DNA of 64,000 bases from Myxococcales bacterium (GTDB lineage: Bacteria; Myxococcota_A; Polyangia; Haliangiales; Haliangiaceae), in NCBI GenBank assembly GCA_016716835.1, contig JADJUW010000001.1, positions 1,446,001 through 1,510,000 of the forward strand, read 5' to 3'. Shown here in pieces: positions 52,612 to 62,400 of the stretch (position 1 is the first letter of the stretch; the number at the start of each line of letters is the position of its first letter). A program made the position numbers and the translations under genes. Below the pieces are notes generated by a model. It worked only from the letters and a program-made list of their open reading frames with translations. It was not told where the DNA came from and made no database searches.

Positions 52612-54347
52612 AGCCGCCATAGCGACGCATAGGTGCCACCGAGCGCCACGAGCGCATCGTGGGTGCCCTGTTCGACGATGGCGCCGCCCTCGAGCACACA
52701 GATGACATCGGCACGCCGCACGGTAGAAAGCCGGTGCGCAACGATCAAGGTTGTACGCCCCTGCGTAATACGCCCGAGCGAGCGTGCGATCGCCGCCTCG
52801 GTCTCATTGTCTACTGCGCTGGTCGCCTCATCCAAAATCAAGATGGCCGGATTGCGCACCAGCGCGCGCGCCAAGGCGATGCGTTGTCGTTGGCCGCCCG
52901 AGAGGCGCTGGCCGCGTTCGCCCACCTTGGTTTGGTAGCCGGCGGGCAGCGCGGTGATAAAATCGTGCGCCTCCGCGGCGCGCGCCGCCGCTTCGACCTC
53001 GGCCTCCGTGGCCGCCAGCCGCCCATAGCGGATGTTTTCGGCGATGGTCTCGTCGATCAGGAAGACGTCTTGCCCAACATAACCAATGGCCTCGCGCACC
53101 TCGGCGTCCGCCAGCGTCGCCAGCGAGGCGCCGCTCAGGGTGATCTGGCCCGCGGTCGGCGCATAGAACTTCATGAGCAGCTTCATCATCGTGCTCTTGC
53201 CCGATCCCGTGCCGCCGACGAGGCCGACCGTCTGCCCCGCCGCGACGCGTAGCGAAACGCCGCGCAGCACCGGCGCGGCGGCATCGTAGGCAAAGTCCAC
53301 GGCCTCAAAAGTGAGATCGCCTTGCGCCAAAGGCCCTACCACCGCCGTGCCTCTCGGCATGACCAGCGGTGCATCGAGCAAGGCAAAGGCGCGCCCGATG
53401 GCCGCGACCGAGCGATTGTACATGTCGGTAACCTCCGCCAGGCGCGTTAGCGGCCACAGCAAGCGTTGGGTTAAAAAGACAAACACCGAGTACGCGCCCA
53501 CCGCCATCTTGCCCTGCAGCGTCAAGTGGCCGCCAACCAGCAACGTCGCGACAAAGCCCGCCATGATCGCCATGCGAATAACCGGGGTGATGGCGCTCGC
53601 CAGGGTGATCGCGTCGCGATTAGCGGTCTGATAGGCGTTGCTATAGGCCGCAATGCGCGCATCCTCATGCGCCTCGCGGCCAAAGGCGCGAATCGTCGCG
53701 ACGCCGCTAAGGTTGTTATTGACCACGCCGCTCAGCGCCGCGGCGGCCTCGCGCACGGCGCCGTAGCGCGTCCGCAACCGGGCCTGAAACCAATAGGCGC
53801 CGACGATAATAGCGGGAATCGGCAATAGCGCCCACACCGCGGTTTGCGGCGCGAGAATCACAAAGGCTAACCCACATAGCAACGTGCCGACAACGACTTG
53901 GATAATCTGCGAAATGCCATTATTGACGAAGCGCTCGAGCTGATTGATGTCCTCGCCAATCACCGACAACAGCGCGCCGGTTTGTTTGTCCTCGAAATAC
54001 TGCAAATCAAGGCCCTGCACGTGGCGATAGACGTCCATCCGCAGATCGTGCTGCAAGGCCTGCGCGAGGTTGCGCCACGCCACCTCGTACCAGTATTCAC
54101 ACGCGCTTTCGCTGACCCACACGGCGACGGTTAGTGCTGCCAGCAGGTAGAGCTGTGACATCGAATCGACGATGCCAAATTGCGCAAGCCATGACGCCTC
54201 CTGGCGCACCACCACGTCGACGGCAACCCCAATTAACACCTCGGGCAAGACATCAAATAGCTTGTTGAGCACGGTGAAGATCACCGCGACGTTGATCTTG
54301 GCGCGGTACCGCGTCGCATACCGCCAGAGGCGCCAAAGTGGATGCAT
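52590..54347 (-). CDS. ABC exporter, fused permease and ATPase
   Basis: This 585-residue half-transporter is of the MsbA/LmrA type and starts at ATG 54347 (MHPLWRLWRYATRYRAKIN). Six transmembrane helices span residues 20-310 (LYLLAALTVAVWVSESACEY, VVVGTLLCGLAFVILAPQ, AIMAGFVATLLVGGHLTLQG). The nucleotide-binding domain has Walker A GLVGGTGSGKSTMMKLL, Q-loop IGYVGQDVFLIDETIAENIR, signature RLSGGQRQRIALARAL, Walker B AILILDEATSAVDNETE, and H-loop TLIVAHRLSTV. It should act as a homodimer exporting a lipid or amphiphile. No second half-transporter is adjacent. Confidence 0.92.
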   Translation of the reverse strand: MHPLWRLWRYATRYRAKINVAVIFTVLNKLFDVLPEVLIGVAVDVVVRQEASWLAQFGIVDSMSQLYLLAALTVAVWVSESACEYWYEVAWRNLAQALQHDLRMDVYRHVQGLDLQYFEDKQTGALLSVIGEDINQLERFVNNGISQIIQVVVGTLLCGLAFVILAPQTAVWALLPIPAIIVGAYWFQARLRTRYGAVREAAAALSGVVNNNLSGVATIRAFGREAHEDARIAAYSNAYQTANRDAITLASAITPVIRMAIMAGFVATLLVGGHLTLQGKMAVGAYSVFVFLTQRLLWPLTRLAEVTDMYNRSVAAIGRAFALLDAPLVMPRGTAVVGPLAQGDLTFEAVDFAYDAAAPVLRGVSLRVAAGQTVGLVGGTGSGKSTMMKLLMKFYAPTAGQITLSGASLATLADAEVREAIGYVGQDVFLIDETIAENIRYGRLAATEAEVEAAARAAEAHDFITALPAGYQTKVGERGQRLSGGQRQRIALARALVRNPAILILDEATSAVDNETEAAIARSLGRITQGRTTLIVAHRLSTVRRADVICVLEGGAIVEQGTHDALVALGGTYASLWRLQTMGAA

Positions 54348-54456
54348 CCGCCCAACCTGCCCGATGGCCGCACCCCGGGCAAGTAGCCAGCCCGTGCGGC
54401 GCGGCAAGCAGCCTGCAAATTCGAGAATCTGCGCCCGCAAAACATGCGGCGCCTGG

Positions 54457-54485
54457 TTTACAAGCGCAGGCGGCGTGTGTAGTTT
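54457..54485 (+). promoter_or_regulatory. Putative promoter of tRNA-Phe
   Basis: TTTACA (54457-54462), a 17-bp spacer and TAGTTT (54480-54485) end 16 nt before the tRNA. Confidence 0.4.
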
Positions 54486-54501
54486 TCTCGCCCTAATCCC
54501 A

Positions 54502-54574
<73 letters not shown>

Positions 54575-54600
54575 CCCTACCTGCGCTATCATCGATTTAG

Positions 54601-56328
54601 ATGGCAGCCGAGGCGACCGACGGCACGAAGCCACCGCAGGAAGAGCTTGACGCCACCGCCGAGCTTGGGCGGGCGCCATCGGCTTCGGGCGAGCGGCACA
54701 TCAGCCCCGGCGACATTATCGACAACCGCTATCGCGTTGAAGGCGTGCTGGGTGAAGGCGGCATGGGCGTGGTTTACCGCGCCGAACACATTGCGATCGC
54801 AAGACCGGTGGCAATCAAGCTGCTCCACGGCCCGCTCGCGGCCTTGCCTGAAGTGCGCGCGCGTTTTGAGCGCGAGGCGCTTGCGATCGGGCGCATCAGC
54901 CACCCCAACTGCGTCGACGTCAGCGATTTTGGCCAACTCGCCGACGGCTCGCTCTATCTTGTCATGGAGTATTTGGACGGCAAGCCGCTCACCGAACTTC
55001 TCCATCACGGCCCGCTTGAGCCGGGTCGCGCGCTCCACATCTTAAAGCACATCTTGCGCGGCCTGGCCCACGCCCACCACATGGGGATCGTGCACCGCGA
55101 CGTCAAGCCCGCCAATGTCTTCGTGGTTCGCCAGGGGCACGATGACGCCTTCGCCAAGATCGTCGATTTTGGCATCGCCAAACTAGTCGGCCCCACCACA
55201 ACCACCGATGTCAACCTGACCCAGGCCGGCATTGCCTTTGGCACGCCGGTGTACATGTCGCCAGAACAAGCCATGGGCGAGCCTGCCGATGCGCGCAGCG
55301 ACCTCTATTCGGCCTCGGTCGTTGCCTACGAAATGTTGGCTGGCGCCCCGCCGTTTGTTTCGGACGACAAGCTGGATCTCATGGGCATGCACGCCAATCG
55401 GCCGCCGCCGCCGCTGCACGCCACCCGCGACCAATTCTTTGCAACCCAGTCCGATCCGGTAGCACCTGCCGCATTAGTCGAGCTCGACGCCCTGATTCGG
55501 CGCGGCCTCGAAAAACGACCCAACGTTCGCTATGCGTCAGCTGCCGCGTATCTCGAGGCGATCGAGCAATTAGAAACCGAGATTGCCGATTTTGCCAACG
55601 TTCGGCCCCGCCGCTGGACCGTAAGAAAACGCCTCGGCCTGGCGCTGCTTGTGGCCCTGAGCCTCGCGGCGCTGGGATGGTTTTTTGTCCCGCGCAAACC
55701 GGGGCTGCCGACGCCAACCCCCGATTCCGCCGCCGGCAAGGCCGCGGCCCAGCTTGAGCGCGGCAATCCCAATGCGGCGATCGCCACGGTTAAGCAAAGC
55801 AAGGCAGCCAACGAAGATCCGCTCGCGCAGGCGCAGCTCGGCCACGCCCTCGCGTCCAACCGTGATTATAAGGGCGCGCTAAAAGCCTACCGCCGGGCGA
55901 TTGAGCTCGAGCCGCTGCTTCGCGACGAGCCGACGCTGCGCGCGAATCTAGCCGCAATGGAGACAGAGCCAGACGCCGCCACTAAGCTCGCCGCTTGGTG
56001 GTTTGGCGTCGAAGTGCTTGACGACGCGCGCGCAAGCGAGCAACTCCTCGGTGCCGCCCTCGCCCCCGATGCCCGCCTGCGACAGCTCACACGGCTTAGC
56101 CTAGAAAAACACTCGTTGGCCCCCCGCGTCGATTGGGTGGGATCGTATCTGCAAGACCTGCAGCTCCTCCCAAGCTGCGCCGAGCGCAAGACGGCCATTG
56201 CCAAACTGCGTGCGCTTGGCGACAAGCAAGCCGCGGCGCCGTTGCGCGCCGCCGCCGCCGCCAAAGGCAACAAGTGTCTTGCGGCGGATGCCCAATCCGC
56301 GGTGCGCTTTCTGTCCCAGGTCAAATAG
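54601..56328 (+). CDS. Eukaryote-like Ser/Thr protein kinase with membrane anchor and TPR tail
   Basis: The 575-residue protein has a Hanks-type kinase domain at about 44-310: glycine loop GEGGMGVVYRAEHI (51-64), Lys73 in VAIKLL, HRDVKPANV (165-173), DFGIAK (189-194), and PVYMSPEQAMG activation-segment end. All catalytic residues are present. A transmembrane helix follows near 345-365 (LGLALLVALSLAALGWFFVP). The extracytoplasmic-side tail contains TPR-like repeats (AQLGHALASNRDYKGALKAY, RRAIELEPLL). Such kinases are abundant in myxobacteria. It starts 26 nt after tRNA-Phe and may be transcribed from the tRNA promoter. Confidence 0.93.
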   Translation: MAAEATDGTKPPQEELDATAELGRAPSASGERHISPGDIIDNRYRVEGVLGEGGMGVVYRAEHIAIARPVAIKLLHGPLAALPEVRARFEREALAIGRISHPNCVDVSDFGQLADGSLYLVMEYLDGKPLTELLHHGPLEPGRALHILKHILRGLAHAHHMGIVHRDVKPANVFVVRQGHDDAFAKIVDFGIAKLVGPTTTTDVNLTQAGIAFGTPVYMSPEQAMGEPADARSDLYSASVVAYEMLAGAPPFVSDDKLDLMGMHANRPPPPLHATRDQFFATQSDPVAPAALVELDALIRRGLEKRPNVRYASAAAYLEAIEQLETEIADFANVRPRRWTVRKRLGLALLVALSLAALGWFFVPRKPGLPTPTPDSAAGKAAAQLERGNPNAAIATVKQSKAANEDPLAQAQLGHALASNRDYKGALKAYRRAIELEPLLRDEPTLRANLAAMETEPDAATKLAAWWFGVEVLDDARASEQLLGAALAPDARLRQLTRLSLEKHSLAPRVDWVGSYLQDLQLLPSCAERKTAIAKLRALGDKQAAAPLRAAAAAKGNKCLAADAQSAVRFLSQVK

Positions 56329-56330
56329 CG

Positions 56331-57065
56331 CTACCTTGCGAGCAAGGCGAGCCCCGAGACGACGAGCCCCGCCTGTACTACGAATTCAAACTGCCGCTGG
56401 CTCACCTTGTCGTGCAATTTTTCGCCAATAAAAATGCCAATCAGTACAGACGGGCTAAGACACGCCGCCACCAAAAGCAGATGCGTGGTGACGTGGCCTT
56501 GCGCCGCATCGACGGCTAGCACGATGACATTGCACACCAGCCAAACCGCTAGCAACGTGGTGCGGAACCGACTGCGATCCATGTGCACCGTCGCAAGCGC
56601 GCGGACCAAGAGCGGACCGCCCGAGGCTAGAATGCCCTGTACCACGCCGGCGCCGAGCATCCACGCCGGCAACAACGCCACCACGGGCTTGCTCGGCCAG
56701 ATACCGGTCAAGCTGAGCAGATCGCGAAGGGCCAAGGTCAGCACCATCGCGCCCAGGATGAGCTGCAGCTGCGCGGCCGAGATGAACGGCGCGACCACGG
56801 TGCCAACCACCAACCCCAGCCCCATCAGCGGCGCGATGCGTCTCCGCAGCAGCTCGCGGTCTACCTGGTCCGCGTGGCGTACGAGCGGGATGGCGCACAG
56901 GGGCAACGCCAACACCATGAGCACGATCTTGAGCTCCGCCACTGGCAGCCAAAAGGAGCCGAGGGTTAGGGCGATGACAATGCTGCCAAACCCAGTCATC
57001 GTCTGGATGGCATTGGAGGTCGCGATGATTGCCCCCAAGATGAGCAATGTCGAGATTTCAACCAT
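56331..57065 (-). CDS. TauE/SafE-family (sulfite exporter-like) permease
   Basis: From ATG 57065 the protein has 244 residues and about eight transmembrane helices in two halves, each with the family's Gly/Phe-rich start (SNAIQTMTGFGSIVIALTLG; GAGVVQGILASGGPLLVRAL). TauE/SafE members export or import sulfur-containing or organic anions; the substrate is unknown here. An ATG at 57092 with GGAG close upstream is an alternative start. The gene converges with the kinase gene, with 2 bp between their stops. Confidence 0.85.
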   Translation of the reverse strand: MVEISTLLILGAIIATSNAIQTMTGFGSIVIALTLGSFWLPVAELKIVLMVLALPLCAIPLVRHADQVDRELLRRRIAPLMGLGLVVGTVVAPFISAAQLQLILGAMVLTLALRDLLSLTGIWPSKPVVALLPAWMLGAGVVQGILASGGPLLVRALATVHMDRSRFRTTLLAVWLVCNVIVLAVDAAQGHVTTHLLLVAACLSPSVLIGIFIGEKLHDKVSQRQFEFVVQAGLVVSGLALLAR

Positions 57066-57167
57066 GGGAGGTGGCAGAATCCTACCAGCCATCGGCTCCA
57101 AAACAAAGTAATTTCAATATGTTATGAACTGGCCTGGCGCGGCATTGGCCTTGCACTACGGTAAGAC

Positions 57168-57269
57168 ATGCTGATTCTTCTCACCTTCGTGCTAGCCGTG
57201 ATGCTGCTACACCGCGACCCTGCCATTACGCGCCTCAAGAATGCCGACCCCGGCCAATCGCGCGCCTAG
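57168..57269 (+). CDS. Possible 33-residue membrane peptide
   Basis: A short ORF in the 285-nt space before tRNA-Leu encodes MLILLTFVLAVMLLHRDPA followed by a polar tail. One hydrophobic segment and a basic-then-polar C-terminus are compatible with a small membrane protein. There is no convincing Shine-Dalgarno. An imperfect hairpin (GCCAGG...CCTGGC with inner CCGCT/AGCGG) follows near 57276-57306. Confidence 0.25.
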   Translation: MLILLTFVLAVMLLHRDPAITRLKNADPGQSRA

Positions 57270-57311
57270 CCGCTGCCAGGACGCCGCTTCTCCGTGAGCG
57301 GCCTGGCGCGC

Positions 57312-57339
57312 TTGACTATTGACCGCCGCTGCATACACT
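57312..57339 (+). promoter_or_regulatory. Promoter of tRNA-Leu
   Basis: TTGACT (57312-57317), a 16-bp spacer and TACACT (57334-57339) end 11 nt before the tRNA, a good match to a housekeeping sigma70-type promoter. Confidence 0.6.
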
Positions 57340-57350
57340 GCCCCACCTTA

Positions 57351-57431
57351 GCGAAAGTGGCGGAATGGTAGACGCGCTGGTCTCAGAAGCCAGTGGGTAA
57401 CACTGTGGGGGTTCGAGTCCCCCCTTTCGCA
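57351..57431 (+). tRNA. tRNA-Leu (CAG)
   Basis: An 81-nt class II tRNA: acceptor GCGAAAG/CTTTCGC, anticodon loop CTCAGAA (anticodon CAG) on a CTGG/CCAG stem, long variable arm, and T-loop TTCGAGT on GGGGG/CCCCC. The discriminator is A; CCA is not encoded. The cyclase gene starts 48 nt downstream. Confidence 0.96.
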
Positions 57432-57479
57432 CAAGACATCTCGGCACATGCGTTTACGGTCCATTCGTTCACAGGTACG

Positions 57480-59105
57480 ATGGCAATGGGCATGGCAAGA
57501 CTGATCGTTGTAGCGGGCAATGAGCGGCAGGAGCATGAGCTCAAGCCTTTCAATTCGATCGGGCGTCACCCCGACAACACCATCCAAGTCCTCGATCGCA
57601 TCATCTCCAAAGAGCACGCGCACATCCAATCGTTGCCCGACGGTCGCTTCCTGCTGCGTGACCTCAAGTCGCTCAACGGCACCTTTTTTCGCGGCGAGCG
57701 CGTCGCCGATCGCATCCTCTGCGACGGCGATGAAATCACGATGGGGTCGACGACCCTTATCTTCGTGCAGCAAGCCTCGCCGCCACCGCCGCCGCTGAGC
57801 AAGGTCACCATCTCCGCCGGCGTCGCGGCGAGCCACATCCGCAACCGGATCAGCGCCGATGCCGGCGACTTCTTGCCTGAAAAAGAGGTGCAGGATGAAC
57901 GCATCCTGCGCCGCGACTACGAGCGCTTGCGCATGGGCCACCAGCTCGCCCGTGCGGTCGGCGCCGAGCTCGACCTCGAACGCCTCTTGCCAAAAATTCT
58001 CGACCAGGCCATCGAACTGGTGGGGGCCGACCGCGGCGCGATCTTGTTCATGAATGAACACGGCGACCCGGTGCCGCAGTACGTGAAGACCAAGTCGGGC
58101 AAATCCGACAACGACATCGTGCTTTCGCGGACGGTGCTGTCCGAGGTCATCGGCAACCGCGCCGCCGTCTTATCCTCTGATGCCACCGTCGATTCGAGGT
58201 TTGCCGCCGCGCACAGCATCATTATGCAGGGCATCCGGTCGACCATGACCCTGCCCTTGCTGGTGCGCGACGAGTTGCTGGGCCTCATCCATCTCGACTC
58301 GCTGTTTGCCTCCAACGCGTTTACCGAGAAAGACCTGCAGATTTGCACCGGCATGGCCTCGCAGGCCGCGATTGCGATCCAGAATGCGCGGCTCGCCCAG
58401 CGCATCGAGCAGGAGGCCCAAACACGGGCGCAGATCTCGCGACTCATCCCGCCATCGGTCGTCGAGCAAGTCGTCAAGGGCGAGCTCGTCATCGAAAAGG
58501 GCGGCCGCCTCTCCGAAATCACCATGCTCTTTTCCGACATTCGAGGGTTCACCACCATGTCGGACGGCACGCCGCCGCAAGAAGTCGTCACCACCCTCAA
58601 CGAATACTTCGAGATCATGGTGGATATTCTGTTCCGCTACTCCGGCACCTTGGACAAATTTGTCGGCGATGAGATCATCGGCCTTTTTGGTGCGCCCATC
58701 GCCATTGAAAACGCGCCGCTCAAGTCCGTGCTCTGCGCGGTTGCCATGATGCAAGGGCTCGATGAATTCAATCGGACGCGCGCCGCGGAGAACCTCGAGC
58801 CCATTCGCATCGGCATTGGCATCAATACGGGCACCGTCATTACCGGCGCGATTGGCTCGACAAGGGCCTTGCAATATACCGCGATTGGCGACGCCATGAA
58901 CGTCGCCTCGCGCTTGGTCAATCTCGCCAAGGCCGGCGAAATCATCATCTCGGAAGCAACCTATTCCCATGTCGCCGAATACATCGACGCCATGCCGCTC
59001 CCACCCGTGCGCGTCAAAGGCAAAGCCGAAGAGCTTCAGGTCTTTCGCGTCGTCGGGCTCCGCAGCGCCGCAGGCGGCGCGTGGGGCGAAGTCACCAAGG
59101 CGTAA
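57480..59105 (+). CDS. FHA-GAF-class III adenylate/guanylate cyclase
   Basis: From ATG 57480 (an upstream frame would run into the tRNA) the protein has 541 residues. An FHA domain at about 10-95 (SIGRHPDNTIQVLDRIISKE, LKSLNGTFFRGERV) binds phosphothreonine. A GAF domain lies at about 150-305 (RLLPKILDQAIELVGADRGA, LPLLVRDELLGLIHLDSLF). The cyclase domain at 330-510 has both metal-binding Asp (TMLFSDIRGFTTM, LDKFVGDEIIGLFGAPI) and the GTVITGAIGSTRALQYTAIG, DAMNVASRLVNLAKAGEII blocks. A cytosolic sensor making cAMP is most likely. The phosphothreonine-binding domain suits input from the neighbouring Ser/Thr kinase, which is inference. Confidence 0.94.
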   Translation: MAMGMARLIVVAGNERQEHELKPFNSIGRHPDNTIQVLDRIISKEHAHIQSLPDGRFLLRDLKSLNGTFFRGERVADRILCDGDEITMGSTTLIFVQQASPPPPPLSKVTISAGVAASHIRNRISADAGDFLPEKEVQDERILRRDYERLRMGHQLARAVGAELDLERLLPKILDQAIELVGADRGAILFMNEHGDPVPQYVKTKSGKSDNDIVLSRTVLSEVIGNRAAVLSSDATVDSRFAAAHSIIMQGIRSTMTLPLLVRDELLGLIHLDSLFASNAFTEKDLQICTGMASQAAIAIQNARLAQRIEQEAQTRAQISRLIPPSVVEQVVKGELVIEKGGRLSEITMLFSDIRGFTTMSDGTPPQEVVTTLNEYFEIMVDILFRYSGTLDKFVGDEIIGLFGAPIAIENAPLKSVLCAVAMMQGLDEFNRTRAAENLEPIRIGIGINTGTVITGAIGSTRALQYTAIGDAMNVASRLVNLAKAGEIIISEATYSHVAEYIDAMPLPPVRVKGKAEELQVFRVVGLRSAAGGAWGEVTKA

Positions 59106-59165
59106 GGGGTGCCCCTAATCAGGCGCGGTGTCAGCTGCGCTGTACCTCCACGGCGCAAAGTCCTA

Positions 59166-59310
59166 CCGGTAGGTGGCGCACGTTTCTTCCGCGAGCATAG
59201 ATTGCAGGGCGGTGTTCGTGGCACCGAAGGATGTGGATACCACAGCCGTCTCGCCATGCCCCGGAGGGTCGCTATCTGCGAGCAGGAAGACACGTGCGTC
59301 CACCTGCCGG
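59166..59310. repeat. 145-bp inverted-end element (copy B)
   Basis: This copy lies in the 394-nt gap between the cyclase and the long TPR gene and is in opposite orientation to the element at 34512-34655. The ends 59166-59190 and 59285-59310 are inverted repeats. The central hairpin here is TGTGG-ATA-CCACA (59232-59244), with the outer G-C pair of the other copy replaced by T-A. The left edge is also a 12-bp palindrome CCTACCGGTAGG (59162-59173). There is no protein-like ORF. Confidence 0.85.
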
Positions 59311-59454
59311 TCCTCCATCTATCTGCGAGCAGGAAGACACGTGCGCCACCTGCCGGTCCACAATCTATCTGCGAGCAGGAAGACACGTGCGCCCACCTGC
59401 CGGTCCACCCGCACTATCTGCGAGCAGGAAGACACGTGCTCCAACCGGCCGGTA
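59273..59454. repeat. Four tandem copies of the element's end unit
   Basis: A ~40-nt unit beginning TATCTGCGAGCAGGAAGACA occurs at 59273, 59320, 59366 and 59415, spaced 47, 46 and 49 nt. The first copy is the right end of element B; the other three extend it in direct orientation. Units end in CCACCTGCCGGTCC-like sequence and are separated by 5-8 variable nt. The last copy has diverged in its second half. Each unit can form a short GCAGG/CCTGC stem. Confidence 0.9.
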
Positions 59455-59499
59455 ACTCCAAGTGTAGTGATGTCCTTGGTGCCCGGTCGCCAAAACCGC

Positions 59500-62400
59500 T
59501 TAACCGATGGTGATGCCCATTTGCTTGCGCACCGCGAAGTAGTTCTCGCCGATGGAGAACAAGATGAGCTCTTTGATGCGCTCCTTGACCGCGTTCTGGC
59601 CGCCGGCTGACGGGTCGGCCGAAATGAGCTTAGCCGCCACCTCGAGGTCGCCACACAAGACGAAGCCCGCACGCTGCGACACGGCCTCGGCAGCCTGGCC
59701 CCACTCCGCCAGGTTAACCTTGGATTCATGGCTTAGAAACGACCGCACGACCTGGGCAAGTTGCTCAGCCATTTGCGGCGTGATGCGTTGCTGCATCTCT
59801 GGCAAGTATTGCGCGACTAACGGAGCTACGTCGGTCGGCACCGGGATGTCGCGCTTGACCAAGGCGATCGCCGAATACAGCGCCACCTTAAGCTCGGTAT
59901 TGGTTGGCAACAGCAGCTTCAAATAGTACTCGGGCCGCATAAAGGTGAGCCGTCGCGCGGCCGCAAAGGCCAACTCCTTCTCCGACTTGCCTTGAAACAA
60001 CTGTGGCCTGACCACAAAGGCCGGACACAACTCGGTCTTATCGATAAAATTCGCGAGCTGAATTTCCGCCGGCTTGTTATCCTCAAGCACAAATACTTCG
60101 GGCAGCGGCACGCCCAAGGCCTGGGCGGCGTAGTAGAGCGCCCGCGACAGCATGAGCTGATCGGTCCGCACGTCGCGCTTGTCCTTGCGCTTGAGCCCGA
60201 GGTCCTTGTGCGGATACGCCTTCATCGCCGCGACGCCTTGGTAGACCGCCGCGAAGATGGCCGAGATATAGCGATTTTCCTGCTCGGGCACCATGCGGCC
60301 CCACGATTCCGTATTCATCGCGCTCGCCGCCTTTGCGAGCCCGCGCGGCTTATACTGCTCGTAAAACTCGAGCTCGTGGGGGTCGGCCTTTTTAAGAAAC
60401 GCCAAGGTGGCGCTAATGCACCACTGCTTGTCGTACTGCTGCGTCTCTGAATAGATCTTGTAGAGCGCCTTGTAGCTATCGTACTTAAAGGGCTCGGCAT
60501 TGAGCATGCGCACGTGCTGGTCGACGGCCTTGTCGGCGTACTCAGACCCCGCCGTCAGATACAACTCCGCCAAGATCTCGGCGCGCGCCGCATTGTCGGG
60601 ATCGAGCTGCTGCGCCAGCTCAAAGGCGCCGACCGCGCTCTGGTAATGCTTGAGCCGCGAGCGGTAGACCTCGCCCAGTGCATGAAGCAGATCGACCCGC
60701 AGCTTGTTGTAGGTCGCGGGATCCACGCCTGGCTTGTCGATGCGCTTGAGCATGTTGCGATAGCTGCGTTCCTGATCCTTCCACGCGCGTTTGGTGGTCT
60801 GCAGCTTGTCAATCTCTGCAAAGGCCTTAAGCGCCTTGGGCAACATCTGTGCCGAGAGCTTGGCAGGATCTTCGAAGAAGTTGTCGAGCGCGAGGTTGTA
60901 GTGGTCCACGGCCTCGTCAATTGACTGCAACTTATCGCGAAAAATATTGGCCGAGGCCAGGAAGTACTGACCGCGCGACACCGGCTCTTTTTCGATCTCG
61001 GTAAACCGCACAATCGTCTCCACGGCTTTTTTCCATTGCTGGGTATCGACGTAGAGATCGAGCAAGCGCTGCAAGAGCGAGTGATCGTTAGGCGCGAAAT
61101 CGAGGGCCTCGGTAAATGAGGCGATGGCTTTCTGCGGATTCGCCAGCTTCTCCTTGTAGATTTCGCCGATTTCACCGAGCAAGGCGACGCGCTCCTTTTC
61201 GGAGGCCGTTGCCAACAGGCCGCGTTTGGCGTGTACGACCGATTCCCACTCCTCTTGCTGTTCTTGCAAGGCGACCATGGCGAGCAACGTATCGCGATGG
61301 GTCGGATCGATTTCCAACGCCTTCTCGAACATGTTGTGCGCCTTTTTGCGCTCACCTAGATGCTGCCGAACCATGCCTAAGCGGAAATAGGTACGCACCA
61401 CGTCGGCGTTGCTGGTGACGTCCCGCTGCTGCACTAGCAAGGTCTGGTAGAGCTTGCCCGCGCCGTCCCAATCTTGCATCTTATAGAGCAAATCGGCGCG
61501 GCTGATGAGCGTAGGCAGGTAGGTCGGGTCGAGATCATAGGCCGCCTTGTAATAGGCCCCGGCCCGACGCAAGTCACCGGTCTCATCGGCGGCGCGGCCT
61601 GCCTGGTAATACAGCTCATTGAGCTCCTGCCCATCGGCGCCGCCATCCCCCAATTTGCGCACGAGCATTTCGACGACCGGCGCGAGCGCCGCCCATTCTT
61701 GGGCTTCAAAGTACAGGCGCGCCAATGGCCGCCCCGCTTCGACGTGTTCGGGATCGAGCGCGATCACCGCTGCGTAGAGTTGCTTGGCGTGATCGGCATG
61801 GGCCAACCGCTGCTCGTAGATTACGGCGGCGCCATAGAGCAGACGCACCTTATCGGTCGGCACCGGCATTGCCGCCTCGGCGCGGACCATCATCTGCGCG
61901 GCCTTGAGCCAATCTCCGCGCTCGCGATACATCGCGACCAAGGCTTCCATCGCCGCGGCATTGGCCGGGTCAAGGGTAAGGGCGTGCAACAGGTGCGACT
62001 CCGCCGCCTCAGGGTCCTTGATCTGCTGATGCAGAATCGTCCCCATGCGGCGGTACAATTCGGATTGCGTCCGCACATCGTCGACGATGCGCACGTAGGC
62101 GCTTTGGGCCTCAACGGCGCGATGCCAGTCGCCAATCCGTTCATAAAGACGTCCCAGCGCATCAAGCGCCCGCGGCTCATCCTGCCTAAGCGTTAGGGCC
62201 TCGTTGTAGGCCTCGAGCGCGCGGTCGGGGTTGTCGAGTTGGGCCTCGTACAAGCCACCCATGGCGCAATACAGATCAATCCGCGACGCGATGTCGGCCG
62301 TGGCGGGGATATGGTTGCGGTACGTCTCGACCAGGGCGTCCCATTTCCCAGACTGATAGTACAGTCGTTCGAGCTCGCGGAAGGCCGCGGCATTGCGCGG

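Noticed and set aside
57393..57479. Upstream start for the FHA-cyclase
   Set aside because: It would begin inside tRNA-Leu; the ATG at 57480 directly precedes the FHA domain.
59273..59454. CRISPR array
   Set aside because: There are four repeats with regular spacing, but spacers are only 5-8 nt, the first unit is the end of a larger element present elsewhere, and no cas genes are in the window.
59109..59610. Cys-rich repeat protein read through the array (repeating CEQEDTC-like peptides)
   Set aside because: Peptides of this kind appear in more than one frame across the DNA repeat and have no start signals; they are a by-product of the repeat.
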